Assembly (NCBI GenBank): GCA_900545035.1
Contig: UQXM01000035.1
Location: 1 to 13,428, forward strand
Source: an uncultured Fusobacterium sp.
Lineage (GTDB): Bacteria > Fusobacteriota > Fusobacteriia > Fusobacteriales > Fusobacteriaceae
Reading direction: 5' to 3'
DNA: 13,428 nucleotides
The notes under the pieces are model-generated. The model ran no database searches, was not told where the DNA came from, and saw nothing but the letters and a program-made list of their open reading frames with translations. A program made the position numbers and the translations under genes. How positions within the stretch are numbered: position 1 is the stretch's first letter; the number at the start of each line of letters is the position of its first letter. This document shows, piece after piece, positions 7,245-13,428 of this stretch.

Positions 7245-8138
7245 ATGAAAGCAGGATTTATAGCAGTAGTGGGAAGACCGAATGTAGGAAAGTCTACATT
7301 AATAAATAAACTGGTAAGCGAAAAAGTAGCGATAGTTTCTGACAAAGCCGGAACAACAAGAGATACAATAAAAGGAATATTAAATGTAAACGGAAATCAA
7401 TATGTTTTTATTGATACTCCGGGAATACACAAGCCGAAACATCTTTTAGGAGAATATATGACAAACAGTGCTATAAAAATTTTAAAAGATGTAGATTTGA
7501 TACTTATGATACTTGACGGTTCTCAGGAAATAAGCACGGGAGACGAATTTGTAATGGAAAGAATTACAGAAGCAAGACGAACTCCGAGAGTTTTGGTAAT
7601 AAATAAAATTGATAAATTAACAAATGAGCAGATTGAAGCTAAGAAAAAAGAGGTAGAGGAAAAACTTGGAAAATTTGACGGCATTGTTGAAATTGCAGGA
7701 GAATACGGAATAGGACTTGCAAAACTTTTAAATGCAATTGATCCTTTCTTGGAAGAGGGAATACAATATTATCCTGAAGATATGTATACAGATATGCCAG
7801 TTTACAGAATTATTACAGAAATAGTGAGAGAGAAAATTTTGCTTAGAACAAGGGACGAAGTGCCTCACTCTATTGCAATAGAGATAATTAATGTGGAAAG
7901 AAGAGAAAACGGAAAAGATAAGTTTGATATAAATATATATGTGGAAAGAGATTCACAAAAAGGAATTATTATTGGGAAAAACGGAAAAATGCTTAAAGAT
8001 ATAGGAACAGAAGCCAGAAGAGAGATTGAAATTCTTCTTGGAAAAGAAATATTTTTAAATCTTTGGGTAAAAGTGAAAGAGGACTGGAGAAAGAAAAAAC
8101 CATTCCTTAAAGAACTTGGTTATTTTGCAGAGGACTAA
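7245..8138 (+). CDS. era: GTPase Era
   Basis: Era is an essential GTPase that binds the 3' end of 16S rRNA and assists maturation of the small ribosomal subunit, with links to cell-cycle control. The 297-residue protein has G1 GRPNVGKST (10-18), G2 GTTRDT (36-41), G3 DTPG (57-60) and G4 NKID (120-123). A C-terminal type II KH domain (about 201-282) follows, with the GKNG loop at 244-247 and the typical EVPHSIAI (205-212). Length and motif spacing are standard. It starts three bases after the recombinase-like gene, with AGGAG at 7229-7233 eleven bases upstream. It is the last gene of the operon; a strong hairpin follows eight bases after its stop. Confidence 0.97.
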   Translation: MKAGFIAVVGRPNVGKSTLINKLVSEKVAIVSDKAGTTRDTIKGILNVNGNQYVFIDTPGIHKPKHLLGEYMTNSAIKILKDVDLILMILDGSQEISTGDEFVMERITEARRTPRVLVINKIDKLTNEQIEAKKKEVEEKLGKFDGIVEIAGEYGIGLAKLLNAIDPFLEEGIQYYPEDMYTDMPVYRIITEIVREKILLRTRDEVPHSIAIEIINVERRENGKDKFDINIYVERDSQKGIIIGKNGKMLKDIGTEARREIEILLGKEIFLNLWVKVKEDWRKKKPFLKELGYFAED

Positions 8139-8145
8139 AAATAAA

Positions 8146-8194
8146 AAAACTGCTGTAAAATCAGGGGCAGAAACCTTGTTTTACAGCAGTTTTT
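8146..8194. terminator. Bidirectional intrinsic terminator between era and rqcH
   Basis: AAAACTGCTGTAAAA (8146-8160) pairs perfectly with TTTTACAGCAGTTTT (8179-8193) around an 18-base loop. The plus strand ends in a T5 run (8190-8194) and the minus strand in a T7 run (complement of 8143-8149), so both convergent transcripts can stop here. The rqcH stop codon (complement of 8195-8197) directly abuts the stem's tail. Confidence 0.92.
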
Positions 8195-9820
8195 CTATAT
8201 TTTTTCAGGAACTTCAACTATAAAAGTTTCGGCTGTGTTATAAGTAACAAAACCAAGAGGTGCTCCCGCAGGTTTGTTAAGATTTCTTTTTTCGGTATAT
8301 TCCACAACAACTTTTTGTCCTTTCATGGCTTTCGAATAGAAGGCTGCACAGGCAGCAACTTTTCCTATGAAATCATCATTTTTTTCAAAATCATCTTTTT
8401 TTACAATAAAATGTGAGCCGGGAATATCTTTCACATGAAACCATATATCATTTTTTCCTGCAAATCTGAAAGTCAGAAAATCATTCTCTTTGTTATTTCT
8501 TCCGAAATAAACAGTTTTATCATTGATAATAATTGTACCGTAATTATTTTCCTCTTTCTTTTTATTTTTTTTTGGTTTTCCTTTCAGTTTGATAATTTTT
8601 TCTCCCGAAAGCTCTTCTTCTATATTTTTAAGTCCCTCAATATCAGAACTTTTATCAATAAATCCCAAAACACTCTCAAGATATATTATTCTTTGGTTGA
8701 AAAAAGCAAGACGCTCTCTGCTCACTTCAAGTCCTCTTTTCATTTTTGAAGATTTCTTATAAATTTTATTAAGATTTCCCTGAGGATTCAGAAGAGGATC
8801 AAGAGGTATTGTTATCTCCTTGTTTTCGTAAAAATCGTAGGCATCTACAGATTTATCCCCTTTTTTAACGGAATAAAGAACAGAAGCCAGAATATCCCCA
8901 AGATTTTTATATTTTTCATGGTCGGACATAACAACAATATCTTTCTCTATGTTTTTTATAATTTTTTCAATTTTTTTTGATTCTTTTTCCACAGCTGAAA
9001 CAAGCTTGTTTTTTAACAGCTCATAAGAATTTGAAAGAGAGCTTTCTCTTATATATCTGTTTACCATTTCACTGAAACTTTTGCATTCTGCCACAGCGTC
9101 ATATTCTTTCGGTTCAACATTCAGCACAGAAGCAAATACAGGAACTCCATTTTTATAGAAAATTTTTGGAGCAGAATTGTCGTTTAAAAATTTCTGCAGA
9201 TCATTGTAAGTATGAATAAAATTAAGAGCCGTTTTTCCTATTCCTTCAATATTGTGAAGCACTGTTTTTTCAGAAATAAATTTTTCAAATTCTTCTTTTG
9301 AAATTTCTTTTGGATTTAATTTTTTTTCAACCACAGGCTGAATATATTCTGCTCCCTGAAAAAGAGTACGAAGATTATTTTCTTCTATGGAAAATCTTTT
9401 CAGCAGAGTTGTAATTTTATTATTTTCATCTGTCAGAATTATATTTGAATGTTTTCCCATTATTTCAAAATAAAGAAAATATTTTTTCATCTCTCCAAGC
9501 TCATTAAGCTTTGTAAAATGAAATTTCAGTATTCTGTCAAAACCAAGCTGTTCTATATTGGAAAGAGCGGCATTTACAAGATATTTTCTGAGAGTCAGAA
9601 GAAAACCGGAATTGTCCTCCATAAAATTTTCCTCTTTATCTTCATTTATATAACATACGGGAAGGGACGGACTGCATGAAAAAAACAGTGATGTTTTTCC
9701 AAAATGCAGAGAAAGAGAAAGGGCAGAATTTTGAAAAATTTTCCCAATCTTTTTTCCCTCAAGATTTTTTTTCAGTTCATCTTTTATTTTTGATAAAGAT
9801 ATACCATCAAGATACAGCAA
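8195..9820 (-). CDS. rqcH: RqcH / NFACT-family ribosome quality control factor
   Basis: Members of this family (RqcH, also called FbpA or fibronectin-binding protein) bind split 50S subunits carrying stalled nascent chains and add C-terminal alanine tails that mark them for degradation. The 541-residue protein has an NFACT-N domain (about 1-170) with LDGI at the start, the Asp95-Arg96 pair in GFDRIL needed for tailing, and MGKHSNIIL (121-129). Next come a helix-hairpin-helix-like segment (about 175-240), a coiled coil (about 265-420) and an NFACT-R domain (426-541) with FGRNNKENDFLTF, DIWFHVKDIPGSH and KPAGAPLGFVTY. The start is TTG, directly after the stop of the regulator gene, with AAAGGCGGAG six bases upstream. 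The family's usual M-x-Y-L-D-G beginning supports that start. It is last in the minus-strand operon. Confidence 0.93.
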   Translation of the reverse strand: MLYLDGISLSKIKDELKKNLEGKKIGKIFQNSALSLSLHFGKTSLFFSCSPSLPVCYINEDKEENFMEDNSGFLLTLRKYLVNAALSNIEQLGFDRILKFHFTKLNELGEMKKYFLYFEIMGKHSNIILTDENNKITTLLKRFSIEENNLRTLFQGAEYIQPVVEKKLNPKEISKEEFEKFISEKTVLHNIEGIGKTALNFIHTYNDLQKFLNDNSAPKIFYKNGVPVFASVLNVEPKEYDAVAECKSFSEMVNRYIRESSLSNSYELLKNKLVSAVEKESKKIEKIIKNIEKDIVVMSDHEKYKNLGDILASVLYSVKKGDKSVDAYDFYENKEITIPLDPLLNPQGNLNKIYKKSSKMKRGLEVSRERLAFFNQRIIYLESVLGFIDKSSDIEGLKNIEEELSGEKIIKLKGKPKKNKKKEENNYGTIIINDKTVYFGRNNKENDFLTFRFAGKNDIWFHVKDIPGSHFIVKKDDFEKNDDFIGKVAACAAFYSKAMKGQKVVVEYTEKRNLNKPAGAPLGFVTYNTAETFIVEVPEKI

Positions 9821-10495
9821 TTAATTCTCCGCCTTTATTCCGATAAGATTTTTAGCATCAAGAATATTCAGCTCTAAAATTGTTCCGTCCTCTTTTTTTA
9901 GAGCTGTTTTGTCAGGATCTTTTGATTTTTTTATTTCAAGTACTGTATATTGGTTTACTCCATGTGAAGCAAAATATTCCTGAATAATAGGAGTTCCTTT
10001 TATTTCCACGATTGATACTTTATCTTTCGGCTCAAATTCTGTTACGGGAAGAGGTTTTAAAAATTCTGATTTATTTTTAAGATTTGCCAGAATTTTTTCA
10101 AAAGTTTTCAAAAAATGTTCCAAATCTTGTTTGTCTATATTTTCTGTGATATTTGTAACTATCATTTTGTGGCAGTTGTTGTGATAGTTCAGTGCTTCAA
10201 GACCTTTTTTTGAAAGAGAAACATATACTTTTCTTCTGTCTGTTTCTGAACGGCTTCTTAAAACAAAACCTTTGTCTTCAAGTTTTGTAATGGCAACAGT
10301 AGCTGTTCCCATTGTGATTGCAAGTCTGTCTGCCAGTTCGTTCATTGTTATTTTGTCAGAATCAATAGCTTCTATAATATGAAGCTCTGTATGTGTAACA
10401 CATTTTATTCCTCTTTTTAAAGCTAAATCTTCTGATTCAAAAAAAAGTTTGTAGAAATTTTCAAAAACTGAATTTACTTCTTTTATGTAAGACAT
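9821..10495 (-). CDS. MarR-family regulator with C-terminal FeoA-like domain
   Basis: This is a DNA-binding regulator of 224 residues, well over the 140-150 usual for MarR. Residues 1-140 form a MarR winged helix: helix-turn-helix about 50-75 (MNELADRLAITMGTATVAIT), wing about 80-95 with TDRRKVYVSLSKKG. The HTH region resembles streptococcal FabT as I remember it. Residues 148-222 (LPVTEFEPKDKV, a variable middle, then DGTILELNILDAKNLIGI) fit the SH3-like FeoA domain, which DtxR-type metal regulators carry at the same end. His39, His105 and His109 match positions used for zinc in AdcR/ZitR, but FabT appears to share them, so metal sensing is uncertain. The ATG has AGGAGG at 10506-10511, ten bases upstream, inside rpe. 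Its targets and ligand are unknown. The MarR call is secure; the FeoA-like call is moderate. Confidence 0.82.
   Translation of the reverse strand: MSYIKEVNSVFENFYKLFFESEDLALKRGIKCVTHTELHIIEAIDSDKITMNELADRLAITMGTATVAITKLEDKGFVLRSRSETDRRKVYVSLSKKGLEALNYHNNCHKMIVTNITENIDKQDLEHFLKTFEKILANLKNKSEFLKPLPVTEFEPKDKVSIVEIKGTPIIQEYFASHGVNQYTVLEIKKSKDPDKTALKKEDGTILELNILDAKNLIGIKAEN
9827..9836 (-). promoter_or_regulatory. Ribosome binding site for the TTG start of rqcH
   Basis: On the minus strand AAAGGCGGAG lies six bases before TTG (9818-9820), overlapping the last codons of the upstream regulator gene. It supports the TTG start, which has no ATG rival nearby, and suggests translational coupling. Confidence 0.7.
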
Positions 10496-10497
10496 TT

Positions 10498-11142
10498 TTA
10501 TTTATCCTCCTTTTTAAGAGAAGCGATTCTCTCTGCATAATCTCCTTTGAAAACATACGAACCTGCAACGAAAATATTTGCTCCTGCTTCAATACATCTT
10601 CCGATTGTTTTATCTGTTATTCCTCCGTCAACCTCAATATCAACATTGGGATTCATTTCTCTAAGTTCTTTTATTTTTCTTACAGCACTTTCTATGAAAG
10701 ACTGTCCTCCAAATCCCGGATTAACACTCATAACAAGTACCATATCTACATCATCAATCAGATATTTTACAGCTTCGGCAGGTGTTCCCGGATTTAAAAC
10801 TATTCCTGCTTTTACACCAAAAGATTTTATCTGCTGAATCACTCTGTGAGGGTGTGTTGTTGATTCAATATGAATTGTTATCATATCAGCTCCCGCTTTT
10901 ACAAATTCTTCAATATATCTTTCAGGCTGTGTTATCATCAGGTGAACATCAAACACAAGTTTTGTTTTATCTCTCACTGATTTTATTACAGCAGGACCAA
11001 AAGTGATATTTGGTACAAAAATACCGTCCATTACATCAATATGTACCCAGTCAGCTCCTGCTTTTTCTATTGCTTTTACTTCTTCCCCAAGTCTGCTGAA
11101 GTCAGCAGATAATATAGATGGGGCAATTTTAATATTTCTCAT
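10498..11142 (-). CDS. rpe: Ribulose-phosphate 3-epimerase
   Basis: This enzyme interconverts ribulose 5-phosphate and xylulose 5-phosphate, supplying transketolase in the pentose phosphate pathway. The 214-residue TIM barrel has PSILSADFSRL (8-18), HIDVMDG (34-40) with metal ligands His34 and Asp36, HLM with His67, the phosphate loop NPGFGGQ (141-147), and VDGGI with catalytic Asp172. Length and motifs are standard. Its ATG lies 14 bases inside the end of rsgA, with AGGTGG about eight bases upstream, so the two are translationally linked. The rsgA-rpe order is the one seen in many Firmicutes. The MarR-type regulator follows after two bases. Confidence 0.97.
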   Translation of the reverse strand: MRNIKIAPSILSADFSRLGEEVKAIEKAGADWVHIDVMDGIFVPNITFGPAVIKSVRDKTKLVFDVHLMITQPERYIEEFVKAGADMITIHIESTTHPHRVIQQIKSFGVKAGIVLNPGTPAEAVKYLIDDVDMVLVMSVNPGFGGQSFIESAVRKIKELREMNPNVDIEVDGGITDKTIGRCIEAGANIFVAGSYVFKGDYAERIASLKKEDK

Positions 11143-12031
11143 ATCTGTTCCACCTCTCGTTTTTTAATTTTTCGTATACTTTTTTATAAAAATCATATCT
11201 TATTTTTGATATTTTTCCGCTTTCTGTTTTTTCTTTAATAATACATTTCGGCTCATTTATATGATGACAATCTAAAAATTTACAGTATCCCTCATCAAAA
11301 GTAAATTCTTTAAAAAGAGAAACAAGTTCTTCCACATTCTCTATCGGAGGAAGTTCAAGAGAAGAAAATCCGGGAGTATCAATTACATATCCTCCCTCTG
11401 TAAGAGGAATGAGATTACTGTCTCTTGTGGTGTGTTTTCCTGCTTTTAATCTTTTGCTGGTTTCCCCTACTGTAAGCTCTTTTTTATTTTGAATTATATT
11501 TAAAATACTTGATTTTCCCACACCGCTGGGTCCTCCAAATGCAGTGGTTTTTCCTTTTATTATCTCTTTAACTTTATCAATATTTATGTTTTTAACTGTG
11601 GAAACAAAAATCACAGGGATATCTATATTTTTAAGATAAGAAAGTTTTTCTTCAAGATTTTTTTTCTCTTCGTCTGTAAGCAGATCAATTTTATTTATCA
11701 CAATAATTGGGGATATTTTATGATAAATACTGTTGAGAATAAGTGTGTTCAGCCTGTCCAGTTCTATCTCCGGATCTTTTGCTGCAAACTGAATTACAAG
11801 ATAGTCAATGTTTGCAACCAGAGGTCTGTTTATAACATTTTTTCTTTCCTCAACTTCCATTATAAAATTATCTTCTGATATCTGTACGAAATCTCCCACA
11901 ACACAGTTATCTTTTTTATCTTTTCTTTTCAGAATACCTCTCAATCTGCATTCATATTCTTTTGTTCCGTCGCTTACATAATAAAACCCCTGAATTTTAT
12001 TTATAACTCTGCCTTTAATTATAAAACTCAT
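11129..12031 (-). CDS. rsgA: Ribosome small subunit GTPase RsgA
   Basis: RsgA is a circularly permuted GTPase that checks late maturation of the 30S subunit and releases assembly factors. The 300 residues show an N-terminal OB-fold (about 5-70), then the permuted G motifs: G4 NKID (113-116), G1 GPSGVGKSS (167-175), the KHTTRD switch (199-204) and G3 DTPGF (218-222). A C-terminal zinc knuckle uses Cys250, Cys255, His257 and Cys263. Everything needed for activity is present. It lies 20 bp after the PASTA gene and overlaps rpe by 14. The start is odd: AAGGAG touches the ATG with no spacer, and the N-terminus is about three residues longer than in B. subtilis RsgA as I recall it. The exact first codon is therefore uncertain. 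Confidence 0.95.
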   Translation of the reverse strand: MSFIIKGRVINKIQGFYYVSDGTKEYECRLRGILKRKDKKDNCVVGDFVQISEDNFIMEVEERKNVINRPLVANIDYLVIQFAAKDPEIELDRLNTLILNSIYHKISPIIVINKIDLLTDEEKKNLEEKLSYLKNIDIPVIFVSTVKNINIDKVKEIIKGKTTAFGGPSGVGKSSILNIIQNKKELTVGETSKRLKAGKHTTRDSNLIPLTEGGYVIDTPGFSSLELPPIENVEELVSLFKEFTFDEGYCKFLDCHHINEPKCIIKEKTESGKISKIRYDFYKKVYEKLKNERWNRYEKY

Positions 12032-12037
12032 CTCCTT
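12032..12037 (-). promoter_or_regulatory. Shine-Dalgarno directly abutting the rsgA ATG
   Basis: AAGGAG (minus strand) is followed at once by ATG, giving zero spacing where 5-9 bases is normal. No better ribosome binding site lies in the 20-bp gap. Initiation at ATG may be weak, or a non-standard codon just downstream may be used. Confidence 0.5.
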
Positions 12038-12051
12038 ATAAATTTTTAAAA

Positions 12052-12756
12052 TTATTTGCTGATTATTAAATCAATGTTTGAACCTGCCGAAATTTTACTT
12101 CCGGCTTTTGTTCCGGTTTCTACGACAATATTGCTTTCAAGCCCGGGAACTTCCATTTTTGTAATATTTCCAACAAAAAGAGACTGAGCTTTCAGTTTTG
12201 CTTCAGCTTCTTCCAAAGTATATCCTGCCAAATCAGGAACTTTTACAATTTTTGAAGAGGCTCTGCTGCTTACAAGAATTGAAATTCCCTTATCAGCATC
12301 AACATATTCTCCTTTTCCGGGAGTTGTGGCAATAACACAATTATATGCCAGTTCAGAATCTGTTCTTGAAATATCTTTAATTTTTATTCCTTTTTCTTCC
12401 AGAAGAGTTCTCACTTCAAAGAGCTGTTGTCCGTAAAAATCAGGCACTTGGAAAATGTTTTCTCCCGCACTTACCCATACTCTTATTGTTCTGCCTTTTT
12501 TCACAATTTTATTTTCAACAGGTTCCTGCATAAAAATTTCTCCTTCAGGAAGATTTGAGAAATCTTTTCCCATTTCCATAATTTCCACAGTTCCTTTTGG
12601 AATGAGAGCTTCTGCCTCGTTCACAGTAAGTCCTGTTACATTTGGGGTGTAGTAAAAATAATTATTGAAATAGTGCTTTAAAAAAATATGAACCGAAAAA
12701 AACAGTATCAGACAAAAAGATATGATGTAAGAAAAAATTATATAAAACTTTTTCAA
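12052..12756 (-). CDS. Membrane-anchored protein with three PASTA domains, no kinase
   Basis: A positively charged start (MKKF) and one transmembrane helix (about 5-26) anchor three PASTA repeats on the far side of the membrane, at about 37-97, 102-164 and 171-233. Each shows the P-x-(V/L/F)-x-G-x(5-6)-A/E pattern, as in VPDLAGYTLEEAEAKL. PASTA domains bind uncrosslinked peptidoglycan or muropeptides, so a cell-wall sensing or binding role is likely. In Firmicutes the gene before rsgA-rpe is a PASTA-bearing Ser/Thr kinase (PrkC/PknB/Stk). Here the 234-residue protein has no kinase domain, and none is encoded beside it. The start is TTG with a perfect AGGAGG five bases upstream. It is the first gene of the minus-strand operon. 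Domain calls are firm; the function is unknown. Confidence 0.88.
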   Translation of the reverse strand: MKKFYIIFSYIISFCLILFFSVHIFLKHYFNNYFYYTPNVTGLTVNEAEALIPKGTVEIMEMGKDFSNLPEGEIFMQEPVENKIVKKGRTIRVWVSAGENIFQVPDFYGQQLFEVRTLLEEKGIKIKDISRTDSELAYNCVIATTPGKGEYVDADKGISILVSSRASSKIVKVPDLAGYTLEEAEAKLKAQSLFVGNITKMEVPGLESNIVVETGTKAGSKISAGSNIDLIISK

Positions 12757-12761
12757 TTTAT

Positions 12762-12767
12762 CCTCCT
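12762..12767 (-). promoter_or_regulatory. Ribosome binding site for the TTG start of the PASTA gene
   Basis: The minus strand carries AGGAGG five bases before TTG (12754-12756). The following codons give MKKF and a hydrophobic helix, the expected beginning of a membrane-anchored protein, so the TTG start is well supported. Confidence 0.75.
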
Positions 12768-12803
12768 AAATTTATTTACAAAAAATATGTTTCAATTATT
12801 AAA

Positions 12804-12832
12804 ATAATAACATATGAACCCTAAAATATCAA
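12804..12832 (-). promoter_or_regulatory. Promoter of the PASTA-rsgA-rpe-marR-rqcH operon
   Basis: On the minus strand TTGATA (complement of 12827-12832) is followed after exactly 17 bases by TATTAT (complement of 12804-12809). Each hexamer matches five of six positions of the sigma-70 consensus. Transcription would begin near 12797, about 40 bases before the PASTA start codon. It is predicted from the sequence alone. Confidence 0.65.
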
Positions 12833-12839
12833 TAATTAC

Positions 12840-12868
12840 TTGCGAAAACCTGTGTTAAATGATAAAAT
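12840..12868 (+). promoter_or_regulatory. Promoter of hpt
   Basis: TTGCGA (12840-12845), 17 bases, then TAAAAT (12863-12868) form a sigma-70-type promoter; the -10 box matches five of six positions and the -35 box four. The start site would be near 12875, leaving a leader of about 64 bases before the hpt ATG. Its -35 box lies seven bases from the -35 box of the divergent operon. Confidence 0.58.
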
Positions 12869-12938
12869 AAAATGTATTATTCTGCTGATTTTTATTGTTC
12901 AAAAATTATTTAAAGATAGAATATTTTAGGAGGAAAAA

Positions 12939-13428
12939 ATGGAAGGTATTGTTGAGGTTTTAATTTCAAGAGAGAAAGTTGAGGCTCGTATTGCGGAGCT
13001 GGCAAAAGAGATTGAAAAAGATTATGCCGGAAAAAATTTAGTGTGTGTGGGGCTTTTAAAAGGGTCTGTTATGTTTATGTCTGACCTTATAAAATCTGTA
13101 AATCTTGATCTTAGAATCGACTTTATGAAAGTTTCAAGCTACGGAAGCGGAACTGACTCAACAGGAGTTGTAAAAATTTTAAAAGATGTGGACCTTGATC
13201 TTGCAGGAAAAGATGTTCTTATAGTTGAGGATATTATAGATACAGGACTTACAATTGTAAATGTTAAAGATTTTTTAAGCAAAAAAAATCCTAACTCTAT
13301 AAAAGTATGTACTCTTCTTGACAAGCCAAGCAGAAGAAAAGTTCAAGTTGAAGGGGAGTATGTAGGTTTTGAAATTCCTGACGAATTTGTTGTGGGATAC
13401 GGACTTGACCTTGATGAAAAATACAGAA
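12939..13428 (+). CDS. hpt: Hypoxanthine phosphoribosyltransferase (3' end cut by window)
   Basis: This purine-salvage enzyme joins hypoxanthine or guanine to PRPP, forming IMP or GMP in the cytoplasm. The open frame from ATG 12939 runs off the window after 163 complete codons. It reads MEGIVEVLISREKVEARI and includes CVGLLKGSVMFMSDL, the PPi-loop region typical of the family. The PRPP-binding signature VEDIIDTGLT lies at about 96-105, and VVGYGLDLDEKYR is near the visible end. Full-length bacterial Hpt proteins have about 175-180 residues, so roughly 15 are missing. A perfect AGGAGG (12928-12933) stands five bases before the start. It is transcribed divergently from the PASTA operon. Identification is secure. 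Tight PRTase relatives (xanthine or adenine type) are less likely given these motifs. Confidence 0.95.
   Translation, partial: MEGIVEVLISREKVEARIAELAKEIEKDYAGKNLVCVGLLKGSVMFMSDLIKSVNLDLRIDFMKVSSYGSGTDSTGVVKILKDVDLDLAGKDVLIVEDIIDTGLTIVNVKDFLSKKNPNSIKVCTLLDKPSRRKVQVEGEYVGFEIPDEFVVGYGLDLDEKYR

Noticed and set aside
12917..12922. TAGAAT with TTGTTC at 12895-12900 as the hpt promoter
   Set aside because: Transcription would start at or inside the ribosome binding site at 12928-12933, leaving no usable leader; the TTGCGA/TAAAAT pair further upstream is better placed.

Overview
The window is AT-rich, densely coded bacterial chromosome with a strong preference for AGA arginine codons. The gene content combines a Gram-negative-style FtsX/EnvC pair with a Firmicutes-like rsgA-rpe block, a PASTA protein and RqcH. 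Together with the split transketolase, this suggests Fusobacteriota (Fusobacterium or a close relative). That placement is inference from gene content and style, not from a marker gene. I see no tRNA, rRNA, CRISPR array, insertion sequence or phage genes. Nearly everything is housekeeping.

Layout. (1) Positions 1-1719, plus strand: the two halves of a split transketolase; the first is cut by the window edge. (2) Positions 1728-1930: a 203-bp imperfect palindrome followed by a T tract, filling the space before the next operon. (3) Positions 1968-8138, plus strand: a tight six-gene run, ftsX, envC-like, nadK, recN, a degenerate XerC/D-like gene, and era, joined by overlaps or gaps of 20 bp or less. 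(4) Positions 8146-8194: a bidirectional terminator between convergent operons. (5) Positions 8195-12756, minus strand, read right to left: a kinase-less PASTA protein, rsgA, rpe, a MarR/FeoA-like regulator and rqcH. (6) Positions 12757-12938: an intergenic region with two back-to-back promoters. (7) Position 12939 to the end, plus strand: hpt, cut by the window edge.

How the genes fit together. Transketolase and Rpe both serve the non-oxidative pentose phosphate pathway, and Hpt uses PRPP made from its product. FtsX and the EnvC-like protein are a plausible membrane/periplasm pair controlling cell-wall cleavage at division. Era and RsgA are both GTPases of small-subunit ribosome maturation, and RqcH acts in rescue of stalled ribosomes, so two convergent operons share a ribosome theme. 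RecN is for double-strand break repair.

The most notable points are the long palindrome, the PASTA protein sitting where Firmicutes have a PASTA kinase, the recombinase homologue that has lost its catalytic residues, the MarR regulator with an added FeoA-like domain, and ftsX without an adjacent ftsE. I found no clear candidate for a wholly new multi-gene system.
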